From Planctomycetales bacterium (lineage in GTDB: Bacteria; Planctomycetota; SBBH01), in NCBI GenBank assembly GCA_005239795.1, contig SBBH01000225.1, positions 1 to 22,757 of the forward strand: 22,757 nt of DNA, written 5' to 3'. Made by a program: the position numbers and the translations under genes. The notes under the pieces are model-generated. The model did not search any database, was not told the origin of the DNA, and worked only from the letters and a program-made list of their open reading frames with translations. Below are positions 1 through 9,259 of the stretch, one piece after another. Position 1 is the first letter of the stretch. Every line of letters starts with the position of its first letter.

Positions 1-23
1 CCCATCCTCGCTTTCCGTCCCAT
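1..23 (-). CDS. Possible 5' end of a gene running off the left edge
   Basis: Only the first seven or so codons are visible (MGRKARM). The case for a real start is the upstream sequence AAAGGAGG on the minus strand (about 30-37), six to seven bases before the ATG at 23, the best Shine-Dalgarno match in the window. It lies 67 nt downstream of the stop of the large Ig-like/TPR gene and has the same orientation, so it could be the next gene of that operon. No function can be assigned. Confidence 0.4.
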
Positions 24-90
24 CGGCAGCCTCCTTTCTGGCTACCAGATAGATCGGATCAGCGCACCTCACCACTTTTGGGATAATTTC

Positions 91-3000
91 TTAGCGCAAT
101 TTCGCGAGTTCGTCCTCGGCGCGGGAGGCGCGCTCCGGATTGTCCTTCGATTCGGCGCGGACCACCTCCCAGAGGCGGGCGGCCTTGTGGGAATCCCGCA
201 GGGGAGTTTCCGTATAGAGCCTGGCAAGAAAATAACGGGCCTCCGAGAAACGCGGGTCGATCGCCAAGGCCCTCTCAAAGGCGGCCGCGGCCAGGACGTA
301 ATCCCTCAGGTGAAAACGCGCGCGTCCGACGTTGTGGTACGCCTCCGGCGTCTGCCCCGCGCCCAGGGCCTCCTCGAAATAGGCCAGAGCCTGCTTAAAA
401 TCCCTCTCCTCGACCATAAAGTAGATCCCCAGGTCGCCCAGAAGCGTCGCGTTATAAGGGCTCAAGGAGAGCGCCCGTCGGTAGAGATCGATGAGCTCGG
501 GCCCCTTGCGGTTTAAAAACCTCAAGGCCTGAATTTGGAGGAGGTAAGCCTCCAGGGCGTCGGGGCGCTTGGCCAGATACACCCGCAGGAATTGGTCGGC
601 CTCCTCCGCGTGCCCGTGGGCGAGCATCTCGCGGGCGAGCCGCAGGGGATCCGGCACAGATACCCCGGGGGGAGGACCCTCGGGCGTGGCGTCCGGAAGG
701 GCCTCGCTCGGCCAGATCGCGCGCGCCTGGGGGCGGTCCGTCCCCGTCCCTTGCGGCTGCCCGATGACCGGCAGCACGTTCACGGCCGAGCGGCTCGGCC
801 CCAACGCTACCGTCTCGACGGCGCTCGCCGACGGATCTCCTTCGCGGGCGACCCGCAGGGCAATCGCCCCTCCCGCGCTGGCAGGAACCTCCCAGGTAAA
901 TGTCCCGCTGGGCGGGAGCTTATCCTTGACGACGACCCACTCCTCGCCGCTCTTCCATTCGAGGCGGACCGGGCCGACGGCCTCTTTCCCGGCGTCCTCG
1001 GGCGTCGCCCAACTCACCGTCACCCGGCGACCGTCGAGAACGATCTGCTGTATCCGCAGGCCCGCACGATCTCCCCCTCCGGACACAGACTCCGGAATGA
1101 CGACAAAGACCGTCGCTTCCCCTTCACACCCCTTGTTGTCGACGCAGAGACCCCGGATCCGGATCGACTGGCGCCCCTTGAGGAGGACGTCGAGCGCCAG
1201 TTCGCCAACCGCCGGCAACCCCTTTCGGACGGTGATCTCTCCCCCTTCCTCGCCGTACTCCACCGCCACGCTTTTCTCGCTCGCGCCCACCCCTTCCGTC
1301 TCCCATTTCACCGTGAGACGCCCTTCCTGAACGGCCACCCCTGTGAAGCGAAAAGCCGGATATCCTTTTTCGGGCCGGGTGAGGTCCACGGTGGCCGATT
1401 GGCATTGTCGGGCTCCCCACTGGTTGCGGCATCCCACCTCCACGAAGATCTGGTTCGCGGGAAGTTCCTTGGGAATCGAGATGGTGAGGGAATCAACAGC
1501 GGGGAGGTTCGTCCGATGAAACAGCACTTCCTGCTCTGCCCCCCGCCAGAAAACCACCTTCAGGTCGACCGGATCCTGGGCCAAGTTCACGCCGGCCGAC
1601 TCCCACGCCACGATAAGCTTGAGGACATCGGTGAACCGGACCTCCTTGAGATGGACCATCGGGACCTCTCCCGTGACTCGGATCGCGACGACCGCGGCGA
1701 CCGATTTCCCTGAAAGGTCGGTGCAGACGGCGCGGAGCGTCACCCCCATCCCCTCGCGGATCCCGTCCGGCAAGGGCCCCGCCCACGTTCCCACAGCCGG
1801 GAGTCCCTCCTTCAAAACGGTCCAGGATGTCTGGTCATCGACTCGGCAGGAGAGCTGGACCGGCGCATTCCCCAGGTTTGGATCGCTCGACGACCACGCC
1901 AAAGATACCCCCTCGGGCGTGGCAGCGACTGCGTCGATCCGGACCGCAGGCAAGGCGCGATCCACCAAGATCGCGAAAAGGTTTGCCGCCTCGGGCGGAA
2001 CGTCGTTTCCCGCCCGGTCGCGGGCGGTGATAACGAGTTCATAAGCGCCGTCCTGAAGCATCCGCCGTACGACGCTGCCCGCGGGGGGAAGTGTCGCGAA
2101 CGGGTGCCAATCCCCACCGGGAGTCCTGTAGAGCATCTGCGCCCGCTCGATCCCGGAACCGGATTCGTTGACCCGATAATGGACCTCGATCTCCCCTTCC
2201 CGGTCCCACACGGCGGGCCCAAGAATCTCTCCCGCCGGGGGATCCGCGTCGACCCAGCAGGCAATCCGCTTGATCTGTTCACCGCTGTTGCCGCGCAGGT
2301 CGCGCGCGCGCACGCGCAGATCTACAATCGACATGGAAACCGACGGGAGCGTCCAGAGATGACTCCCCTCGGCCGGCCCCCCCTTGAAGATTTCGACCCA
2401 CTTCCCTTCGCTCGTGCGGTACTCGGCGGTCGCCGGATTCTCAGGGAGGTCCTCATCGACGATCGTCCACTCGAACGCCACCGTCTCGGCAGCCCTGGGG
2501 AAGCGGGGGACTGGCCCCACCTGGAGCCGGACCATCGGCTCCTCGGGGGAGATGTCGACCTCGACCTCTGGTTTTTCTCCGGGAACCGGATGGAGCTCAA
2601 AAGCACGCGCCCCACTCACCCCCGTCATGATGAAGCCGTAATGGCCTTTCTCCCCCTCGAACTGGAAAGGGGTCGTCTGGTCCTTCACCGTCCCGGCGGA
2701 GTGCCATCGGAAACCTCCGTCGCGCGTCACCCACACTTGGACGAGCGCAAGCCCTGAAGGCCCGATGTTCTTTAGATTCGCATGCACAAGGATCCGCCGA
2801 TCCTTGGAAAGAGGCGCCGTCTCGGCCACGACTTCCGGCACGACGTCGTCTATGACAACGCCGGTGATCTCATCCTTGCAGACGACTCTGCCGTCGGCGC
2901 CCACGAGCTCGACCCGCAAGACGCCATCCCCCGTCGTGGGTTGGCCCGCCAAAGACCAGACATATGACGGCTGATGCCCCGCATAGAGACTCTCCCATGT

Positions 3001-3225
3001 CTTGCCGCCGTCCTGGGAGTATGTAGCCCGGTAGATTTCGTCTTTCTTCTTGACTCCTCCCTCCAGCCACCACCCCAGATGAACGGAGCTCGCCGTCTGG
3101 CGGGGGTGTTTCCAAGGATCCCCGTGGATATGCAGAATCACGGGAGGAGCGTCCTCGGCGGCCACAAGCGGTCCGGCCGCCAGGCCCCCTCCCAAAACGG
3201 CGAGGAACAGACCTTTCCGCAGCAT
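91..3225 (-). CDS. Large exported Ig-like repeat protein with C-terminal TPR domain
   Basis: Protein of 1044 aa. Residues 1-22 form a signal peptide (MLRKG, hydrophobic stretch, then VAA before EDAPP), so the protein is exported. Residues 26-806 read as about eight beta-rich units of 85-100 aa, near 26-118, 125-215, 228-325, 326-425, 428-517, 522-615, 624-711 and 722-806. Units 5-8 share a pattern: an early W, a central LPAVG or LPPSG motif, then an LRV or IRG strand; this resembles Ig/FN3 folds. A Pro-rich linker leads to TPR repeats at about 858-1030 (for example AYHNVGRARF and AAFERALAIDP). The start is supported by AGGAG eight bases upstream; this site abuts the stop of the response regulator gene, 11 nt away. 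The role is unknown; a cell-envelope scaffold or binding protein is inferred from the architecture. Confidence 0.88.
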   Translation of the reverse strand: MLRKGLFLAVLGGGLAAGPLVAAEDAPPVILHIHGDPWKHPRQTASSVHLGWWLEGGVKKKDEIYRATYSQDGGKTWESLYAGHQPSYVWSLAGQPTTGDGVLRVELVGADGRVVCKDEITGVVIDDVVPEVVAETAPLSKDRRILVHANLKNIGPSGLALVQVWVTRDGGFRWHSAGTVKDQTTPFQFEGEKGHYGFIMTGVSGARAFELHPVPGEKPEVEVDISPEEPMVRLQVGPVPRFPRAAETVAFEWTIVDEDLPENPATAEYRTSEGKWVEIFKGGPAEGSHLWTLPSVSMSIVDLRVRARDLRGNSGEQIKRIACWVDADPPAGEILGPAVWDREGEIEVHYRVNESGSGIERAQMLYRTPGGDWHPFATLPPAGSVVRRMLQDGAYELVITARDRAGNDVPPEAANLFAILVDRALPAVRIDAVAATPEGVSLAWSSSDPNLGNAPVQLSCRVDDQTSWTVLKEGLPAVGTWAGPLPDGIREGMGVTLRAVCTDLSGKSVAAVVAIRVTGEVPMVHLKEVRFTDVLKLIVAWESAGVNLAQDPVDLKVVFWRGAEQEVLFHRTNLPAVDSLTISIPKELPANQIFVEVGCRNQWGARQCQSATVDLTRPEKGYPAFRFTGVAVQEGRLTVKWETEGVGASEKSVAVEYGEEGGEITVRKGLPAVGELALDVLLKGRQSIRIRGLCVDNKGCEGEATVFVVIPESVSGGGDRAGLRIQQIVLDGRRVTVSWATPEDAGKEAVGPVRLEWKSGEEWVVVKDKLPPSGTFTWEVPASAGGAIALRVAREGDPSASAVETVALGPSRSAVNVLPVIGQPQGTGTDRPQARAIWPSEALPDATPEGPPPGVSVPDPLRLAREMLAHGHAEEADQFLRVYLAKRPDALEAYLLQIQALRFLNRKGPELIDLYRRALSLSPYNATLLGDLGIYFMVEERDFKQALAYFEEALGAGQTPEAYHNVGRARFHLRDYVLAAAAFERALAIDPRFSEARYFLARLYTETPLRDSHKAARLWEVVRAESKDNPERASRAEDELAKLR

Positions 3226-3236
3226 CGCGCTGGCTC

Positions 3237-3659
3237 CTAACGTAAAAGCCGCTCGACCTTGCTCACCAGGTCCGCCTGGCGGACCGGCTTCATCAGATAT
3301 TCGTGCGCCCCGGAGAAGAATCCTTTCAGGAGGTCCGCCGGCTCCCGCTTGGCCGACACAAAGAGAACGGGCACATTGAAGGTGGCCCGCTCGACCTTGA
3401 GGCGTTCGCAGATCTGGTAGCCGTCCATGCTGGGCATGGCGACGTCCAGGATGATGAGATCGAACCGCTCTGCGATGGCTTTGGACAGGCCTTCCCGGGG
3501 GTCCGACTCGGTGGTCACGTTGAAGCCGGCGGTCGACAAAACCTGCTTGATGGCGGCCAGGAACTCGACCTCGTCGTCGATGGCCAGAATCTTCTTGGCG
3601 CGCTCCGATTCCTTCACGAGGCCTCCCCGGCGCCCCTTCCTAGTGAAGGGACGTGTCAT
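3237..3659 (-). CDS. Single-domain response regulator (CheY-like receiver)
   Basis: A 140-aa protein consisting of an N-terminal extension of about 20 residues and one receiver domain. The acidic pair D28-D29, phosphoacceptor D72 in the context LILDVAMPSMDG, S102 (VLFVSAK) and K124 (LMKPV) are all present, so the domain should accept phosphate from a histidine kinase. There is no output domain and no kinase gene in the window. The ATG overlaps the purQ stop as ATGA (3656-3659), which implies translational coupling. An internal GTG at 3617, preceded by GGGGAGG, would remove the basic N-terminal extension and is an equally reasonable start. The partner and output are unknown; the next gene encodes the exported Ig-like/TPR protein. 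Confidence 0.92.
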   Translation of the reverse strand: MTRPFTRKGRRGGLVKESERAKKILAIDDEVEFLAAIKQVLSTAGFNVTTESDPREGLSKAIAERFDLIILDVAMPSMDGYQICERLKVERATFNVPVLFVSAKREPADLLKGFFSGAHEYLMKPVRQADLVSKVERLLR

Positions 3660-4465
3660 TTTACACTATCGACGGCATTTCGGAAAACCTGTAGGCCTTC
3701 TCCCTCTTCTTCTTCGAACGGGGGCAAGGAACCAGGAGCCGCGAGCGCGGCCCAACGCCGCGCGGCGGCGGCGGGGTGCTGTCGACGGAAGACATGACGC
3801 TCCGGATGAGGCATGAGCCCCAAGACCCGGCCGGTGGGGTCGCTGATACCTGCAATCCCCTCCACCGAGCCGCTGGGATTCCCCGGATAGCGCGGAACGG
3901 TTTCATCGGGGGTGGTGTAGCAGAGCGCGATCTGACGCCCCGTGCGCAGGCGGCTCAGGACCTCCGGATCGGCAGGCACGAACCTCCCCTCGGCGTGTGC
4001 CACCGGCAGTTCCAGGGCCGACATCCCCCGCATGAAGACGCTCACCGACGAGGGACAAGCCAGAGACACCCAGCGCGCCTCGAATCGCCCGGACTCATTG
4101 GCCGCCAGAGTCGCCTCGACGCGCCAGGGGCGGCTCATTCCCGGCAGGATCCCGGCTTTGACAAGCGCCTGGAACCCGTTGCAGATTCCAAGAACCAGCC
4201 CCCCCTTGTCGATGAACCGCAGGATCTCCTCCTGAAGAAAGATGGAAAGCTGATTGGCCAAAATCTTCCCGGCCGACAGGTCGTCGCCGTAGCTGAATCC
4301 CCCCGGCAGACAGAGGATCTGGAAATCCGCGAGGAGCGACGACTTCTCGATCAGGCGCGCAATATGCACCGGCGCGGGATCACCCCCCGCCCGCGCAAAA
4401 GCGAAACCGGTCTCCTCGTCGCAATTGGTGCCGGCCGTGCGCAGCACGAGGATCTTAGGCTTCAT
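3656..4465 (-). CDS. purQ: Phosphoribosylformylglycinamidine synthase glutaminase subunit PurQ
   Basis: PurQ is the class I glutamine amidotransferase subunit that hydrolyses glutamine and passes ammonia to PurL, converting FGAR to FGAM in step four of purine synthesis. The 269-aa sequence has the N-terminal AGTNCDEETG segment, the oxyanion region LCLPGGFSYGDD, nucleophile C95 in LGICNGFQAL, and the other triad members H220 and E222 in MPHPERH. It is longer than the roughly 225-aa Bacillus type, with extra sequence at the C terminus. The frame is open further upstream, but the family start is the ATG at 4465. This lies inside the last codons of purSL (11-nt overlap), so the two subunits are probably translated together. 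Confidence 0.97.
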   Translation of the reverse strand: MKPKILVLRTAGTNCDEETGFAFARAGGDPAPVHIARLIEKSSLLADFQILCLPGGFSYGDDLSAGKILANQLSIFLQEEILRFIDKGGLVLGICNGFQALVKAGILPGMSRPWRVEATLAANESGRFEARWVSLACPSSVSVFMRGMSALELPVAHAEGRFVPADPEVLSRLRTGRQIALCYTTPDETVPRYPGNPSGSVEGIAGISDPTGRVLGLMPHPERHVFRRQHPAAAARRWAALAAPGSLPPFEEEEGEGLQVFRNAVDSVK

Positions 4466-7361
4466 CGGGAGGCGGCCCTTCCATGGCGCGGGGGAGAACT
4501 TCCTGCCAAACGCGCTTGAGCTCCGAGAGCGGCTCTTCCAGAATGATCCCGCCGGCCTCACCCCGGCAGCGCAGGACCGGCTCCTTTTGCGTCCGGCCGA
4601 TCCGCTGACAAGGGACTTTCGCCAACCCCATCAGCATCTGGAACGCCCCCTCCTTCCCAGGAGGTACTTCCACAAGAAACCGGCCGTTCGACTCGGAAAA
4701 AAGGATTTCGGCGGCGGCGGCGACGTCGGCGCCGACCGCGACGTCGCCCAAGTTGATGTTGGCGCCGAGATTTCCGGCGAAGGCCATCTCCGCCAGGGCT
4801 ACCCCCAGCCCCCCTTCGGAGAGATCGTGACAGGCGGCCGCGCAGCCGGCGCGAATCGCCTCGAAGAGCGCCGCGAAGGTCCTCCGCGAGCCCTCGGCAT
4901 CGACAGCCGGGACGATCCCGCCTGCGCCTCCGCACAAAACGTGATACAAAGACCCCCCCAATTCGCGGCGCGTCAAACCCACAAGATAGACCGCGTCGCC
5001 GGCGCGCTTGAAATCCATCGATGTCACGTGGCGCACGTCGGGAATTACAGAGAGCGCCGACACGAGAAGGGTCGGTGGGATCGAGGCGCGCTTCCCGTCC
5101 ACCTCGTAGGTGTTGTGGAGGCTGTCCTTGCCCGAAATGAAGGGGGTCCCGAACGCCTTGGCAATGTCGTAGCAGGCCTCGGCGGCCCGCGTCAGCGCAT
5201 GCAGTTGGTGCGGGTCGCGCGTATCCCCCCAGCAAAAATTATCCAAGATGGCGGTGCGCGCCGGATCCCCCCCGACGGCGACGACGTTCCTCAGCGCCTC
5301 GTCGATGGCGCTCGCGGCCATCCGGTAGGGGTCCAGCATCCCGTAGTGGACCTTGAGCCCCAGCCCCACCGCCGCGCCCAGCGTCTGGCCGCGCAAAGGG
5401 GTCAGGACCGCCGCATCGCCGGGACCGTCATGAAATGGCCCCACGAGCGGTTTTCCGGCCGACATCCCCTGCACCTCATGGTCGTACTGGCGGACGATCC
5501 ATTCCTTGCTGGCGACATCGACGGCCGCCAGGATCTTCCGCAAGGCCTCCCCCGGCGCCACGCCGGTGGGAGAGCGCTCCTTTGGGACGTCGGGCTCGGG
5601 GCGCGAGGATGCCGCCAAGGTCGGACGGGGGCATCCGTCATGAAGGAAAGCCAGGTCCATCTCAGCGACCACCGTTCCAGAAAAACGGAGAACCAGACGG
5701 TTATTTCCCGTGAAGCGGCCGATTGCGGCCGCCTCTGTCTCTTCAGCAACACAGAGGGCTTGAAAGGTTGGCCAGTGCGCCGGCGGAACTGCCAGGACCA
5801 TTCGCTCTTGGGACTCCGAGATCCAGATTTCGCGGTAGGTGAGCCCCGCGTATTTTAAGGGGACCTTGTCGAGATCGACCTCGGCCCCCAGATCCTTGGC
5901 CATCTCCCCGACAGCGCTTGAGAGCCCCCCGGCGCCGCAGTCGGTGACGCACGTGAAAAGCCCCCGGTCGCGGGCCAAAAGAAGCGCGTCCATCGCGCGC
6001 TTTTCGGTGATCGGGTCGCCGATCTGGACCGCCCCGAACGAGGCGGTTTCCGACTGGGCTGTCAGCGTCTCCGACGAGAAGGTCGCCCCGTGGATCCCGT
6101 CGCGGCCGGTGCGTCCCCCCATCACCACCACAAGATCGCCGGGCCGGGCGCGCTTGACGACCGCCGAAAGCGGGATCAACCCCAGCGTCCCGCAAAAGAC
6201 GAGGGGATTGGCGATATATCCAGGATGGACCGACACAGCCCCCGCCGCGGTCGGGATCCCCATCCGGTTCCCGTAGTCGCGCACCCCCGCCACCACGCCG
6301 CCTAAGACACGGCGCGGATGGAGGACGCCCAGAGGAAGCCGAGCGGGATCCGCATCCAGGGGCCCCACACAAAAAACGTCGAGGTTCAGGATCGGCTTGG
6401 CTCCCAAGCCGCATCCTAAGATGTCGCGGATCACCCCTCCGATGCCGGTTCCCGCCCCGCCGTAGGGCTCGATCGCGCTCGGGTGGTTGTGGGTCTCGAC
6501 CTTGAAAGCCAGGCCCCAGCGATCGTCCAAGCGGATGACACCGGCATTGTCCTCGAACACCGAGACGCAGAAATCGCGCGCGAGCTCCTGTGTCGCCCGC
6601 GCGATCGTGGATTTCAGGAGATTGTCGATCGTCTTGGCACCGGTGCCCCCCTCGCAGACGATCCTCCCGCGGAACGTCTTGTGCGAGCAGTGCTCCGACC
6701 AGGTCTGGGCGAAGGTCTCGAGTTCCACGTCGGTCGGCTCGCGGCCGACCTGGCGATAATGGTCCTGGATTGCGCGCATTTCCGAATCGGCCAAGCCCCA
6801 TCCCCGCCCGCGGGAGAGATCCGCGAGAGCCACGGCGGAAAGGTCGCGGATCGGGATCTCGACGCGGGCCTGGCTCTGCGCCGGGAAGCGCCAAACGGCT
6901 TCCGCCAAGGGCTCGTCGACTTGCACCTGGTCCACGATCGGGTTCGCGAGCGCTTTCTCGACCGCCCGCTGGATCACCTGGGGGCTGGCTGAGGTCGAAA
7001 GCCACGCCCCGCGCATGCACTTGACGCCGGCGAGGTCGATGCCGAGTTCCTTGGCCGCGCGCCGCAAGGACCCTTCCACCGGGTCCATGACGCCCGCCTG
7101 GCGCGCGATCTCGACGCGATGAGAAAACCCCTTTGGCGCCGGCAGGGGTTCCCCCACCGCGTACACCTCAAGCACCGGATCGACCAGGAGTTGCCGGGCC
7201 AGCCCGTCGGCAGTCTCGCTTGAGAGAGATTTTTCAAAAAGATAGGCGCGGTAGGTCCGCACCCCCTCGATCAAAAGCCCCGCTTCGCCCAAGGCCCGGC
7301 AGAAGCGCACCCCTTCAGGATCCGTCAGGTCCGCCCGATGCGCGACGTCGATACGGGTCAA
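4455..7361 (-). CDS. purL: Phosphoribosylformylglycinamidine synthase, PurS-PurS-PurL fusion
   Basis: A 968-aa FGAM synthase. Residues 1-75 and 81-155 are two PurS-like domains with parallel layouts: a DP-x-G turn, a helix, the LLVDP or ALANP stretch, then a V-x-E ending. The catalytic PurL part follows from about 175, with its signature WSEHCSHKTF at 221-230, the KVETHNHPSAIEPYGGA motif, and later GGRTGRDGIHGATFSSE and ISGKDSLHN. No glutaminase domain is attached; PurQ supplies it from the next gene. The start is TTG at 7361, chosen because AAGGGG lies six bases upstream (7368-7373) and because the frame further upstream collides with the preceding gene, whose stop is 26 nt away. PurS is usually a separate gene, and large one-chain PurL enzymes carry a PurS-dimer-like N-terminal domain. 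This protein resembles an intermediate arrangement. Confidence 0.95.
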   Translation of the reverse strand: MTRIDVAHRADLTDPEGVRFCRALGEAGLLIEGVRTYRAYLFEKSLSSETADGLARQLLVDPVLEVYAVGEPLPAPKGFSHRVEIARQAGVMDPVEGSLRRAAKELGIDLAGVKCMRGAWLSTSASPQVIQRAVEKALANPIVDQVQVDEPLAEAVWRFPAQSQARVEIPIRDLSAVALADLSRGRGWGLADSEMRAIQDHYRQVGREPTDVELETFAQTWSEHCSHKTFRGRIVCEGGTGAKTIDNLLKSTIARATQELARDFCVSVFEDNAGVIRLDDRWGLAFKVETHNHPSAIEPYGGAGTGIGGVIRDILGCGLGAKPILNLDVFCVGPLDADPARLPLGVLHPRRVLGGVVAGVRDYGNRMGIPTAAGAVSVHPGYIANPLVFCGTLGLIPLSAVVKRARPGDLVVVMGGRTGRDGIHGATFSSETLTAQSETASFGAVQIGDPITEKRAMDALLLARDRGLFTCVTDCGAGGLSSAVGEMAKDLGAEVDLDKVPLKYAGLTYREIWISESQERMVLAVPPAHWPTFQALCVAEETEAAAIGRFTGNNRLVLRFSGTVVAEMDLAFLHDGCPRPTLAASSRPEPDVPKERSPTGVAPGEALRKILAAVDVASKEWIVRQYDHEVQGMSAGKPLVGPFHDGPGDAAVLTPLRGQTLGAAVGLGLKVHYGMLDPYRMAASAIDEALRNVVAVGGDPARTAILDNFCWGDTRDPHQLHALTRAAEACYDIAKAFGTPFISGKDSLHNTYEVDGKRASIPPTLLVSALSVIPDVRHVTSMDFKRAGDAVYLVGLTRRELGGSLYHVLCGGAGGIVPAVDAEGSRRTFAALFEAIRAGCAAACHDLSEGGLGVALAEMAFAGNLGANINLGDVAVGADVAAAAEILFSESNGRFLVEVPPGKEGAFQMLMGLAKVPCQRIGRTQKEPVLRCRGEAGGIILEEPLSELKRVWQEVLPRAMEGPPPDEA

Positions 7362-7387
7362 TGAGCGCCCCTTACCGCCGGGTTGAC

Positions 7388-9187
7388 CTATTCCCCCTGC
7401 GGAGGATATCCCTCTTCCTCTCCCCCATACCCGCCCCTGGCGCCTTGCCCTCCCTGCATCGCCATCGCCAGCGGCATCATCACCTGCTGGGACAAGCCGT
7501 AGGTCTCCACGGGGATCACGATCCCGAACTCGAATCCTGCCTTCGAGGAAAGGGCGTAACCCCCGATCCCCGAGTCGACCAAGGCCATCTTGTCGAGCAT
7601 CGCCATCGGGTTGGCGCCCGTCATGGCCTGCATCATACGGCCGGCGAAGCGCAGCGTCCCCAGGAGCGACAGGCCGCCCCTCCCTTGAGCAGCGGACGGA
7701 ATCGATTCCATAAGTTTCGCATACCAGGCGGGCGGCGCCCCGGCTGCGGGAGAAGCCAGTTTTTCGACCATCTCCTCCACGCGCTTGACGCTGTCGGGCC
7801 CCATGGATTGAACGACATGGGATCCTGATTGAGCGATGGTTTGGAGCGCTCCCTTTCCGTAGAACGTTTCGATCATTTGCTGTCGCATCTGGGCGATCTC
7901 GGGAGGCAATCCAGGGGTGGGCCCCATCGTCATCTCGTAGCAGTGGACAGGGCATTTCGCCGAGACGGTTTTCGGTTTTCCCACCGAGCCGCCGACCCCT
8001 CCCTGCGTCATCCGTTTGAAGAAATCCACGCCGCGAGAGGCAACCCCCGCTTGCGCACAGGTGTAGACGTTCGAGATTTCCATAGCGTCCCCCGGCGTCG
8101 TGCGCCAGGTTCCTGTCGCCGTTATCGCTCCCGCCGCCAAAATTTCCCCCACACTCTGTTTCAAAGCGGGATCCATCGGGGTGCCCAAAGCCGACATCAC
8201 CCGAGAAGTCAAACTCACCAAAGTCTTGGCGCACGACGCAAAATCGCACGATATTTCACTCATACACCAAGCGTCCTTGGCGGAAAGAGCCCCAAGCGCG
8301 GATTTGGAGACCCCTGGGGTTTGAGTCATCACAAACCGCTCGACGGTGGTGCCGCGCTTGGGCACGAGAAGCGTCTTGATCGTCGATCCCTTCTCGGAAA
8401 GGTCGATGGCGAGCTCAATCTTGCTGGATTGATTCATCAGGCTTTTCAAAAGGATGACATAAAACGCGCCGATACGCGCCGGATCCATGCCCCCCTGCAC
8501 GACAGGAACTCCCTGGAATCTTCCCTGCATCGAGGCGAATCCCGCGTCGATCTCGTTCTTGAACGCCTGCTGGACCGCCGCCAGGTCCACCGAAAGCACG
8601 GCCGTCCCTGAAAGCGCGCACGGCCAGGCCGTTCCCCCCGAAACGAAACCGGTCAGGGTCCCCTTTTCGCCGACCAGGGCATATCCCCCGTCGACGGAAC
8701 GGATATCCGAGGTCATGAGACCCGCCGGGGGGCCGGAAAGCGGCTCGCCGGTCTGTGCGGCCGCTTTTTTCTGGGCCTCAACCGCCTTGGCGAGAGCCCC
8801 TGGCGCCGTCTCAGGAACACAAAAATAGGGGCGGGGATCCTGGCCTGGAGCCGCAGGGGGGAGAACGACTATTCCGAGACTGCGCGTGAGATCGACCGCC
8901 TGCCCCGTTGGGGAAGCAAAAAACGCGTCGATCCCGCCTGCCGCCATGCCGTACATCATCCCCAAGGCGTTGCTGCCGAAGGCGTCGACCGACTCCCGGG
9001 CCGTCTGGAGAGGGGCCGTCTGGAAGTAGGCAAGCGTCCCTCTGGGACAGAGGGCCGCGGGAGTCAACATCTTCGCACCCGGGGGGCCTTTGGCAGCGCT
9101 GGCCGGCGGCGGCGTGGCAGGCCCCGCGCCCACGATGGAAAGCCCAGAGACAAGAGCCCCGACGACGATCAAGCGAGCCACGCGCAT
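7388..9187 (-). CDS. Exported protein of unknown function
   Basis: A 599-aa protein with a clear signal peptide (MRVARLIVVGALVSGLSIVG, cleavage probably near ASA before AKG). The rest reads as a soluble alpha/beta protein of the kind often labelled DUF3352 in secreted bacterial proteins: an opening ALCPRGTLAYF segment, then measured statements of hydrophobic strands and helices. I cannot confirm that family by eye. The C terminus is Gly/Glu/Pro-rich and probably disordered. The start at 9187 is preferred over the in-frame ATG nine codons upstream because AAAGGGGG lies about four to seven bases before it. It is the first gene of the minus-strand run that continues into purSL 26 nt downstream, although nothing in it points to purine metabolism. 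Confidence 0.85.
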   Translation of the reverse strand: MRVARLIVVGALVSGLSIVGAGPATPPPASAAKGPPGAKMLTPAALCPRGTLAYFQTAPLQTARESVDAFGSNALGMMYGMAAGGIDAFFASPTGQAVDLTRSLGIVVLPPAAPGQDPRPYFCVPETAPGALAKAVEAQKKAAAQTGEPLSGPPAGLMTSDIRSVDGGYALVGEKGTLTGFVSGGTAWPCALSGTAVLSVDLAAVQQAFKNEIDAGFASMQGRFQGVPVVQGGMDPARIGAFYVILLKSLMNQSSKIELAIDLSEKGSTIKTLLVPKRGTTVERFVMTQTPGVSKSALGALSAKDAWCMSEISCDFASCAKTLVSLTSRVMSALGTPMDPALKQSVGEILAAGAITATGTWRTTPGDAMEISNVYTCAQAGVASRGVDFFKRMTQGGVGGSVGKPKTVSAKCPVHCYEMTMGPTPGLPPEIAQMRQQMIETFYGKGALQTIAQSGSHVVQSMGPDSVKRVEEMVEKLASPAAGAPPAWYAKLMESIPSAAQGRGGLSLLGTLRFAGRMMQAMTGANPMAMLDKMALVDSGIGGYALSSKAGFEFGIVIPVETYGLSQQVMMPLAMAMQGGQGARGGYGGEEEGYPPQGE

Positions 9188-9259
9188 AATTCCCCCTTTG
9201 TTGGATCCCCCCAAACACCCCTCCGGACGAAGGCCGGCCAGTCTAAGTACAGGGCCGTG

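Noticed and set aside
535..1713. A 392-codon plus-strand open frame opposite the Ig-like/TPR gene
   Set aside because: It is antisense of a gene with signal peptide, repeats and ribosome-binding site. The translation is Arg/Pro-rich and has no recognisable motif.
4425..5858. A 477-codon plus-strand open frame opposite purSL and purQ
   Set aside because: It is the complement of conserved PurL catalytic sequence, with no ribosome-binding site and implausible composition.
7362..8249. An in-frame upstream extension of purSL by about 296 codons
   Set aside because: It would overlap the exported-protein gene out of frame, and the translation loses all family similarity upstream of the TTG at 7361.
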